A stretch of DNA of 5,295 nt, from assembly GCA_026786065.1 (NCBI GenBank), contig JAJAYS010000374.1, forward strand, positions 1 to 5,295, in the 5' to 3' direction. Of this stretch, positions 1-5,295 are shown one piece after another. Source of the stretch: Polaromonas sp. Its GTDB lineage: Bacteria > Pseudomonadota > Gammaproteobacteria > Burkholderiales > Burkholderiaceae_C. The notes under the pieces are model-generated. The model did not search any database and had not been told where the DNA came from. It saw only the letters and a program-made list of their open reading frames with translations. Within the stretch, counting starts at the first letter, position 1. Every line of letters starts with the position of its first letter. Made by a program: the position numbers and the translations under genes.

Positions 1-691
1 CCTGCTTTTGCCGGGCTTTTTGCGCGGCCTTTCCGGGTCCAGTTTTGTGGCGCGCATTGCTGGTGCGCGTCGCGGCTTCTTCTGCGGCCTGGCCCATCGC
101 TTTTTGCAGCAAGGCCTCCAGCGGGTCCCGGTCATCAGGCAGGTCATCGAGCAGGTCATCGACTGGCAGCTTCTTGCCCAACAGATCTTCCATTTTCGCC
201 TGGATGTTTGCTGCCGCCGCGCGGCGCTTTTTTTGCAGTCTTTGCGGGCTGTGCTTGTCGTGCAGCGCGCGCATCTCTTCGTCGCCGTCGGCGGCCAGGC
301 CCTCGCAAACGCCATAAAAAATCTCATGGGCGGTGCGGCTTTGCGCCGGCGTCATGCCCTTGCCTTGCAGGCGTTCATTCAGCCACAGCGCCAAGGTGCG
401 CATGTGCAGCCGGAGCTGCTTGCGCAGCGGCGCGAGGGTGGCCTGGTACACATTGCGGTGGGCGTCGGTGACGGCTTGAAGGTCGGCAATCTGCGCCTTG
501 AGCTTGTCGATGCGCGCCAACAAGCTGTTAAAGCGCTTTTGCGCCGGAGACAGCTTGACGCCAGCCGTGCCAGGCCCACCCAGGCGCAGCGCCGTGCCGG
601 TGGGCCGCGTGGTTTGGGCCGACGCGTCTGCATTCGCATCTGCTTGCGCATCCGCTGGGTGGTCGTTGAATAAATCGGGTTGTGGCTTCAT
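1..691 (-). CDS. Putative DnaJ-like/J-domain-associated protein, N-terminal 230 codons, continues past left edge
   Basis: An uninterrupted minus-strand frame starts at ATG 691-689 (M-K-P-Q-P-D-L-F-N-D) and stays open to base 1, so the C-terminus is missing. Visible parts are an Ala/Asp/Gln-rich disordered head (about 11-35); a heptad-like helical segment with S-P-A-Q-K-R-F-N at 48-55 and I-D-K-L-K-A-Q-I at 61-68, probably a coiled coil; an all-helical middle with W-L-N-E-R-L at 103-108 and A-L-H-D-K-H at 142-147; an acidic D-D-L-L-D-D-L stretch (178-184); and an Ala/Lys/Arg/Gln-rich tail. I recall Burkholderiales proteins of about 300 residues with this pattern, annotated as DnaJ-type chaperones, whose J-like H-P-D segment lies near the C-terminus and so would be outside the window. 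That assignment is from memory and is the weak part; the reading frame itself is strong. An in-frame TAG at 721-719 limits the start. TTG at 697 is an alternative. No clear Shine-Dalgarno is seen before ATG. Confidence 0.85.
   Translation of the reverse strand, partial: MKPQPDLFNDHPADAQADANADASAQTTRPTGTALRLGGPGTAGVKLSPAQKRFNSLLARIDKLKAQIADLQAVTDAHRNVYQATLAPLRKQLRLHMRTLALWLNERLQGKGMTPAQSRTAHEIFYGVCEGLAADGDEEMRALHDKHSPQRLQKKRRAAAANIQAKMEDLLGKKLPVDDLLDDLPDDRDPLEALLQKAMGQAAEEAATRTSNARHKTGPGKAAQKARQKQ
130..163. repeat. 12-bp imperfect tandem repeat inside the J-domain-type gene
   Basis: The word GGTCATC recurs at 130, 142 and 154 on the plus strand, an exact 12-base period. The units read GGTCATCAGGCA, GGTCATCGAGCA and GGTCATCGACTG. 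In the minus-strand frame they give the acidic D-D-L-L-D-D-L-P-D-D-R run. Because 12 is a multiple of three, gain or loss of units would keep the frame. Confidence 0.75.
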
Positions 692-706
692 GGTCAAGTC
701 GAAACT

Positions 707-785
707 TAAAATCAGTTGCTATTATTTCAGGAGCTGCTTGCGCCCGTATTGATTGGGCTGTGGCGTTTTTTCATTCAGTTTTGTG
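707..785. repeat. Comamonadaceae-type dispersed intergenic repeat, degenerate
   Basis: On the minus strand the stretch reads CTGAATGAAAAAACGCC, then ACAGCCCAATCAATACGGGC, then GCAAGCAGCTCC and TAATAGCAAC. The G-C-A-A-G-C-A-G-C word followed by A/T-rich TAATAGCAA is a pattern I recall from many short intergenic repeats in Polaromonas, Rhodoferax and Acidovorax genomes. A weak hairpin is possible (GCCC 742-745 with GGGC 755-758, 9-nt loop). The element sits directly upstream of the J-domain-type gene, supplies that frame's upstream stop codon and probably forms part of its leader. Exact ends are uncertain. Confidence 0.55.
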
Positions 786-823
786 GTTGCTCAGATTCTC
801 TTGGCTCGCAGACGCGAAGCAGG

Positions 824-940
824 GGCGCCCTCACCCTAACCCTCTCTTGGAGGGAGAGGGAACTTGGGCCCATCTTTGCTCCCTCGCCCTCTGGGAGAGG
901 GCTGGCCTGTCCTGAGCCAAGTCGAAGGGGGTGAGGGCAA
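824..940. repeat. Composite inverted-repeat (REP/MITE-like) intergenic element
   Basis: The outer arms GCCCTCACCC (827-836) and GGGTGAGGGC (929-938) are perfect 10-bp reverse complements. Inside are two small hairpins: CCCTCTC (840-846) with GAGAGGG (854-860), and GCCCTCT (886-892) with AGAGGGC (896-902). Next to the right arm is GTCCTGAGCCAAGTCGAAGG (909-928), which matches a very common proteobacterial dispersed repeat word of the form CCTGTCCTGAGC..GTCGAAGG. The pattern of CCCTCACCC plus AACCCTCTC is likewise known from scattered intergenic repeats. It lies between two genes transcribed in the same direction. The RNA could fold into a branched stem and dampen read-through, but no U-tract follows, so it is not called a terminator. 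Confidence 0.8.
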
Positions 941-997
941 GCGGCGCGCGGGAAGCCCAGTGGTCACCAGATTACCGACAAATATCAGCGCCCGCAT
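836..997 (-). other. 53-codon overlapping frame after the restriction-modification gene, probably not functional
   Basis: The stop of the large gene overlaps an ATG as TGATG (999-995), the arrangement of translationally coupled genes. The frame begins M-R-A-L-I-F-V-G-N-L-V-T-T-G and ends at TAG 838-836. From about codon 20 it is encoded by the inverted-repeat element (Pro/Arg/Ser-rich), so only about 19 codons are unique. It may be the remnant of a downstream gene cut off by the repeat, or chance. No domain is recognisable. Confidence 0.2.
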
Positions 998-3900
998 CAG
1001 CCATTCAAAACCGCAAGACCAGCCAGAACCTCGTCCCGCGTGCGGTAGCGGCCAAAGGCTTTGAGGTCTTGCTCCCGCACGATGGGGAAGCTGTCCAGGA
1101 TGTAAGCCGCGTCGTCGGCATTCAGGCCATAGAGAAAAAAGAACAGCGCGTCCAGCGCGGCCAGGCGGGCGCGGCGCTCTTCATCGTTCCAGACAAAGGG
1201 CGGCAGCACCTCGCCCGCTGCATCCACATAGCCCAGGTCACGGGCAAACGGTGCCATGTCGTGCGCGGTATAGCTCAGCGCCAGCACCTGCGGGATCACG
1301 AAATCGGCCACCGTTGGCTGCGGGTGATGGCCGTTCATCAGTCTGGCGGCGCGCATGGCTTGGGCGAAGGCGGTGGGCAGCGGGTCCTGGAAGCGGGCTG
1401 GGGGGATGACGGGGAGTTGCTCAAGAATGAACAAATTAATGGTCTGACCCTGCAGCTTTTGACGCAGCACAAAATCAAACGCGAAGGCGTTGAGGGTTGC
1501 CGCCAGCAGTGACACGGTTCGCACCGCGTGTTCGGGCGGTTCACCCGCAGGGATGAGAAGCGGCACCTTGTTGCCAAAGCCGACTGCCGGCAAAAGCGTG
1601 GCAATCATGCTTCGCTCATTCGTTGGCGCTGAAATCTCCTTGTAGCCTAGCGCCCACTGGTAGGGGTTCACCAGCGTTTCAGACGCAGCAACAAAAAACT
1701 GCGGTCTGGGGTAGCGGTCAGGGCTGATTTTTTCTTCGCCTGGAATCGTGTCAGGCTGCGCAGCACGGTGCAGGTTCGCCGCATTAACCACCACATCGGC
1801 CGCCCGGTGGTCGTACATCTGCACCATCTTGCCTTCGTACAGCGGCACCGCCTCCAGCCCGGCCGGGTTGCGCCAGCGGTTCAGCCCGCTGGGCGCAAAG
1901 CCGTCCTTCGCCAGCTCGTCGGCTTTCAAAAAAAGCCCCGAGTCGTTGGTCATGTCGAACATCCTTGCGTACTTCACCGGCCAGGCTTTCACGTCGGGCT
2001 GCTGCCCGGTGGCCGCACTGATATCGCCGTGCTTCACCAGCACCGGATGGTTCGCATAAAGCCTGAGCGTGATGTCCGCATCGCGCCGGCTGCGGAAGAT
2101 CGGCGCCGCACCGGTGTTGGGGTTCACCGCCTTGAAGTCGGCGCGGGTCAGCACCAACGAACGGGCGGGCTCGTCCAGTTCAGCCAGGTTGTGTAAAAAG
2201 AAAGCACAGCGCGACTGCGCAAACTGGCGCCGCACACCGCCAAACAACAGGACGCAAAACTTGAAGCTGGCATGCACGTCCGGGAAAAACACTTTGCGGT
2301 TTTCAAAATCAAACAGCGCACCGAGCCGGCCGGTGCTGCTGATGCTGCTGAAAAACTCGGCCGCGCCTTTGTCGGCGGCAATGCCGCTGGGCGTGCCCAG
2401 TGCCACCAGGCCGTCGGGCGCGGCCAGCGCCTGCGCACGCTCGACAAACAGGCTGTACAAATTAACGTCGCCACCGCCCAGCAGCGGGTAGTCGCCACTG
2501 CCGAGCTTGCTGTTGCCCACCACGCGGGCATTGGCCTCTGCGCTGCTGACTGCCTGCTGGTATTGCGCCCACAAATCCACCACCGGCGGCGTGTTGGTGG
2601 CAGTCTGCATCATGTTGATGCCGGCCAGCGCGGCAATCATGCGTTTGCGGTCGGCCGCGCGGGGCTGGGCGGCAATCGCCGGTGAGCGTTCAGCAAACCA
2701 TTCGACTTCCTGCAGCTTGATGCGGTCCCACGGCGGGTTGCCGATGACCGCATCGAAGCCGCCCTTGGCGCTTGTGCCAACTCCACCGCCCGCGCCCGCG
2801 CCAAATACCGTCGGGAAGCTGGTCCACCAGTGAAAAAACGTTTCCCGTTTGGCCAGCTTGCGCGCGCTGGCCATCAGCGCGTTGGCGGCCAGCGTGGCGG
2901 CGTCGTTGCCGTCGAGCCGACCTGCGGCCAGCACGGCGGCCAGGTTGTTGTCGGGGTTGAGCAGCTTGACCAGCCCTTCGAGCACCAGGTTGGGCTGGTC
3001 TTTTTCAGATTTGAGTATTTTTGAAAGTTTGCTGACTTTGTTGACCGGCCAGCCCGGCACCAGCCAGCGCAAGGCACGCCAGAAGTCCAGCACGGCATGG
3101 ATGGGCGCGACTTGTGCGGCGGCTTCTTGCGCAAGCTGTTTGGACAATTGCGCTTCGGCAATGTCCACGTCGGTCAGGTCCGCCACCTGGGCGATGTTTC
3201 TGGCCGCCAGCGCGAGCCGGTCAAATTCGCTTTGCAGCAGCAGCGCGCCCAGGTCTTGCAGATTGCGCTGCACTTGCGGCAGGCGCTCGCCGTGCAGGCT
3301 GTCGCCAATGCGCAGGTGGTGGTCCAGAAAACTCAAGGGCGCGCCGACGGTGAAGGTGTGCAGCCACAGCGCGGACTTGGCCAGCTCGACGGCCATCGGG
3401 TTTTTGTCCACGCCAAAAATGGTCTTTTTCAGGATCATGCGGCGCACGATGTGCCGGTCATCGAGCTGCGCGTCGGTCACGGCCCAGCCGTGTTTTTTGG
3501 CGGTGGTCTTGATGCTGCGGCGAATCTGCGCCACGCGCGCCAGCACCGGGCTTTGCCAGGGCCGGCCTGTTTGCACCAAGTGCGCGGCCCAGGGCTGCTG
3601 GCTGACCTGGTGGGCCGCAATGGTCATGGCTTCGAGCACGCGGTCGGCCAGGTCGTCCACCAGGGCCACCAAAAAGTGCCCGCTGCCCATCGCCGGGTCG
3701 CAAATCTTCAGCTCCAGTATTTGACTGGCCGGGTAGCGCGAATCCAGCGCGTCCCAGTCGCCGGGGTTGAGCGAGCCTTTTTTCGATTGCTTTTCAAGAT
3801 GCGCCTCAAAGGCGTGCAGCCGCTCTTTGGCCAGCAAGCCGACCGACTCGCGCAGAATCAGCCGCACCAGGTCGTCGTGCGTGTAGTAGCTGCCAGACAC

Positions 3901-4839
3901 CTTGCGCGCAAAGCTGGCGGGCTGGGCCGTCAGGCGGTTGATCTCGGGCTTGTCTTTGTAATCGTCTTTGGCCTGAACCTCATGCACCAGGCTGTAATCG
4001 AGCAAGCGCTCGTAAATGCCGCCCAGGTGCGAGACCGACAGGTCGCGGTAGTTGATCCAGCCGCGCAGCAGGTCCTCGGTGCGGCGCGACAGTGCATCGA
4101 TGATGGGTGCCATGATGGCGTCGGTGACATGGGTGCGCTCCAGCAGCGGTGCGCGGGCGCGGTCAAACAGACCGCCGTTGTAGGCGGGCATACCTATTTC
4201 GTCGTCGCCCACGTTGATGATGTGAAACACGCCGTTGAGCGCCAGCCACATCTTGGGCACGGTGCTCGAAAACCGCGTCCCCGCATCCACCTTGTCGCGC
4301 ACCTCCTCACGCAGCCGCCGCACGCTGTAGGGCGCATAACGCGCGTCTTTCACCGGCAGTAAATTGCGGTCTTCGGCGTAGAACAAAAACAGCAGGCGGT
4401 ACAGCAGCACCAAGGTGGCTTCACGCACTTCGTCCAAGTACTCGCGGGTGAACTGCGGGCGCCTGAACTGGCCGTAGCCGACCCCGTGCGTCAGCGCATG
4501 CAAGTCTCCGCGTGCCAGCGCGTCGGCCAGTTGCGGAAAAATTTCGCCAAACAACCAGGCGCCCAGGTCTTGCGAGACTTTTTCTTCGTACAGCCGGGCT
4601 TCGTTTAGCGCGTAGCCGTGGAAAGTCCGCCCGGCGCTGTCCCAGCTTTGCGGCAGAAAGGCGGCGCGCTGAAAAAACAGAAAAAACAGCCGCAGCGCGT
4701 GGTCGGGTGCGGTCTCATCGAGCTCTTGCTGGACGCCCGGCACGCCAAGCGCGGCGGCCAGATCGACTTCAAAAAACTCTTCTGCGCGGGAGCGGGCGTC
4801 TTGCCAGTAGAGCCGCCACACCGCGCCGTTGGTCAGCAC
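997..4839 (-). CDS. Eco57I-type N6-adenine DNA methyltransferase and specificity part of a type IIG restriction-modification enzyme
   Basis: This frame would methylate adenine in a specific DNA site using S-adenosylmethionine. Counting from the GTG at 4839: G-V-L-T-N-G-x-V-W-R-L-Y-W spans the junction; a helical connector runs to about 310; motif X G-S-Y-Y-T is at 316-320; motif I D-P-A-M-G-S-G-H-F at 381-389; F-G-V-D-K-N-P at 475-481; I-G-D-S-L at 511-515; catalytic motif IV N-P-P-W at 701-704 after V-I-G; and the strand F-D-F-E-N-R-K-V-F-F-P at 843-853. The part after about 930 holds family landmarks (Y-E-G-K-M at 1001-1005, T-N-E-R at 1073-1076, the end region Y-G-L-N-A-D-D at 1237-1243) and is the likely target-recognition region. 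Motif order X-I-IV and NPPW fit the gamma class of adenine methylases. The GTG start is only the first available codon after the TGA and has no properly spaced ribosome site. With the upstream frame restored the protein would be at least 1432 residues, normal for this architecture. PglX of BREX and DrmMI of DISARM share the methylase fold, but no partner genes of those systems are in view. Confidence 0.88.
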   Translation of the reverse strand: MLTNGAVWRLYWQDARSRAEEFFEVDLAAALGVPGVQQELDETAPDHALRLFFLFFQRAAFLPQSWDSAGRTFHGYALNEARLYEEKVSQDLGAWLFGEIFPQLADALARGDLHALTHGVGYGQFRRPQFTREYLDEVREATLVLLYRLLFLFYAEDRNLLPVKDARYAPYSVRRLREEVRDKVDAGTRFSSTVPKMWLALNGVFHIINVGDDEIGMPAYNGGLFDRARAPLLERTHVTDAIMAPIIDALSRRTEDLLRGWINYRDLSVSHLGGIYERLLDYSLVHEVQAKDDYKDKPEINRLTAQPASFARKVSGSYYTHDDLVRLILRESVGLLAKERLHAFEAHLEKQSKKGSLNPGDWDALDSRYPASQILELKICDPAMGSGHFLVALVDDLADRVLEAMTIAAHQVSQQPWAAHLVQTGRPWQSPVLARVAQIRRSIKTTAKKHGWAVTDAQLDDRHIVRRMILKKTIFGVDKNPMAVELAKSALWLHTFTVGAPLSFLDHHLRIGDSLHGERLPQVQRNLQDLGALLLQSEFDRLALAARNIAQVADLTDVDIAEAQLSKQLAQEAAAQVAPIHAVLDFWRALRWLVPGWPVNKVSKLSKILKSEKDQPNLVLEGLVKLLNPDNNLAAVLAAGRLDGNDAATLAANALMASARKLAKRETFFHWWTSFPTVFGAGAGGGVGTSAKGGFDAVIGNPPWDRIKLQEVEWFAERSPAIAAQPRAADRKRMIAALAGINMMQTATNTPPVVDLWAQYQQAVSSAEANARVVGNSKLGSGDYPLLGGGDVNLYSLFVERAQALAAPDGLVALGTPSGIAADKGAAEFFSSISSTGRLGALFDFENRKVFFPDVHASFKFCVLLFGGVRRQFAQSRCAFFLHNLAELDEPARSLVLTRADFKAVNPNTGAAPIFRSRRDADITLRLYANHPVLVKHGDISAATGQQPDVKAWPVKYARMFDMTNDSGLFLKADELAKDGFAPSGLNRWRNPAGLEAVPLYEGKMVQMYDHRAADVVVNAANLHRAAQPDTIPGEEKISPDRYPRPQFFVAASETLVNPYQWALGYKEISAPTNERSMIATLLPAVGFGNKVPLLIPAGEPPEHAVRTVSLLAATLNAFAFDFVLRQKLQGQTINLFILEQLPVIPPARFQDPLPTAFAQAMRAARLMNGHHPQPTVADFVIPQVLALSYTAHDMAPFARDLGYVDAAGEVLPPFVWNDEERRARLAALDALFFFLYGLNADDAAYILDSFPIVREQDLKAFGRYRTRDEVLAGLAVLNG

Positions 4840-4842
4840 GCC

Positions 4843-4845
4843 TCA
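4843..4845 (-). other. In-frame TGA nonsense codon splitting the restriction-modification gene
   Basis: The minus-strand codons read GTC AAA TGA GGC GTG CTG ACC, giving V-K-stop-G-V-L-T. The frame is identical on both sides, with no insertion or deletion. Family members usually have Trp in this place (V-K-W-G-[VI]-L-T-N-G), so one TGG-to-TGA change, seen as C to T at 4843 on the plus strand, explains the break. That ancestral codon is inferred from family knowledge. Both flanks keep dense conserved motifs, so if the change is real it is recent. Confidence 0.85.
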
Positions 4846-5295
4846 TTTGACGGCGCGGTCCGACACCACGTCGGCGCGGCTCAGGTAACGCAGCATTTGC
4901 GACGAGGGTGCGTCGGGGTCGGTGGGCTCCGGCGCATCGCCCCGGTCCAGCGGGCGCAACCAGCGTTTGGCTTCCAGAATGGCCAGGCCGTGGCGGTAGC
5001 GCTGGTCGTCTTTCAAAGGGAGTGCGGCGGCCTTGGCGGCGGCGTTGGCAAAAAGCAGCACGTCGGGCACATCCTCGCTCCGCTTGCCGGAGAGGTTGAC
5101 CTGCGGCAGCATGTCGTCCCCCCAGCCCAACTCACCGAGAACCTTGTTGATGACCAGCGCTTCGGTCTGCGCTTCGTTGATGGTCGATGCGCCGTTGAGG
5201 CCGCTGAAAATGCGGGTGAGTGCGCTGCAAAAATCTGCGAAGGCCGCCTCGCTCAGTGCTTGATGAGCAGGGGTTTCAATGACGTCACGGGTCAA
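4843..5295 (-). CDS. N-terminal PD-(D/E)xK nuclease part of an Eco57I/type IIG restriction-modification enzyme, cut short by in-frame TGA
   Basis: This is the nuclease end of a single-chain restriction-modification enzyme and would cut DNA not protected by the linked methylase. Visible over 150 codons are a helical N-terminus, then N-E-A-Q-T-E (residues 40-45) with E45 as the likely first acidic residue, P-D-V-L-L-F at 77-82 (D78), A-I-L-E-A-K-R-W at 105-112 (E108, K110) and Q-M-L-R-Y at 133-137. Together these make the E...PD...ExK...QxxxY pattern of many restriction nucleases. The frame ends at TGA right after A-V-K, and the same frame resumes with G-V-L-T-N-G, so this is the front of the downstream gene and not an independent protein. 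The first codon in the window is TTG at the very edge. It could be a start, but the gene may well begin further upstream, so treat the 5' end as partial. The catalytic pattern is seen; the nuclease role is inferred from the family. Confidence 0.8.
   Translation of the reverse strand: MTRDVIETPAHQALSEAAFADFCSALTRIFSGLNGASTINEAQTEALVINKVLGELGWGDDMLPQVNLSGKRSEDVPDVLLFANAAAKAAALPLKDDQRYRHGLAILEAKRWLRPLDRGDAPEPTDPDAPSSQMLRYLSRADVVSDRAVK

Larger units (their letters stand above)
692..996. other. Intergenic region between the restriction-modification gene and the J-domain-type gene
   Basis: About 305 bases hold the two repeat elements and the short overlapping frame described separately. No RNA gene is recognisable and no convincing promoter pair was found. 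There is an A/T-rich stretch at about 698-727 within the leader of the J-domain-type gene. No strong ribosome site precedes ATG 691. No hairpin followed by a T-run that would act as an intrinsic terminator for the large gene is evident. Confidence 0.6.

Noticed and set aside
8..673. Plus-strand frame of 221 codons
   Set aside because: It is the antisense shadow of the minus-strand J-domain-type frame, which has better codon use and recognisable helical segments.
827..938. Rho-independent terminator
   Set aside because: The stems are present, but neither strand has a T-run directly after a stable hairpin.
931..1512. Plus-strand frame of 193 codons
   Set aside because: It starts in the intergenic repeat and runs antisense through the conserved C-terminus of the restriction-modification gene; no motif is seen.
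2849..3724. Plus-strand frame of 291 codons rich in Ser, Arg and Cys
   Set aside because: Its composition is typical of antisense translation, and it covers the methylase core between motifs I and IV on the other strand.
3097..4362. Plus-strand frame of 421 codons
   Set aside because: It is antisense to the well-supported methyltransferase gene, lacks recognisable motifs and is rich in Gln/Val/Arg/His as expected from the complement of a GC-rich gene.
4843..4845. TGA as a selenocysteine or reassigned Trp codon
   Set aside because: The GC-rich genome uses TGG for Trp throughout, TGA ends the same large gene at 999-997, and no SECIS-like hairpin is apparent after the codon.
997..5295. BREX (PglX) or DISARM (DrmMI) assignment
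   Set aside because: The N-terminal nuclease fits a stand-alone type IIG enzyme, and no helicase, phosphatase, BrxA-C or DrmA/B/C-type partner is in the window. The right flank is not visible, so it cannot be fully excluded.
1..5295. CRISPR array, tRNA, rRNA or insertion-sequence transposase
   Set aside because: No regularly spaced direct repeats of CRISPR size, no cloverleaf-like or rRNA-like stretch, and no transposase motifs were found.

Overview
The window looks like chromosomal DNA of a GC-rich betaproteobacterium, most likely a member of the Comamonadaceae (Burkholderiales). This rests on codon and base composition, on an intergenic repeat of a type I recall from that family, and on the flanking J-domain-type gene. 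It is recognition from memory, not a database result. All convincing genes lie on the minus strand; the long plus-strand reading frames are antisense shadows.

Layout from right to left, in the direction of transcription. Bases 5295-997 hold one large single-polypeptide restriction-modification gene of Eco57I/type IIG design. It has an N-terminal PD-(D/E)xK nuclease, a helical connector, a gamma-type N6-adenine DNA methyltransferase core (GSYYT, DPAMGSGHF, NPPW) and a C-terminal target-recognition region. The gene is interrupted by a single in-frame TGA at 4845-4843, where the family normally has a Trp codon in a V-K-W-G-[VI]-L-T-N-G stretch. The stop falls just after the nuclease, so the sequence predicts a nuclease-only fragment and a 1280-codon frame with the whole methyltransferase and specificity part. 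The 5' end touches the window edge and may be incomplete.

Bases 996-692 are intergenic. They contain a composite inverted-repeat element (about 824-940) and a second repeat of Comamonadaceae type (about 707-785). A 53-codon frame overlaps the end of the restriction-modification gene (TGATG) but runs into the repeat and is probably not a functional gene.

Bases 691-1 hold the first 230 codons of a second minus-strand gene that continues past the left edge. It resembles the N-terminal part of a Burkholderiales protein usually annotated as a DnaJ-like/J-domain protein. Nothing suggests that it works with the restriction-modification gene.

The point of most interest is the nonsense codon between nuclease and methyltransferase. 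It may be a decayed gene, a sequencing error, a read-through site or a natural split that leaves a methylase without its nuclease. I see no convincing evidence for a wholly new multi-gene system.
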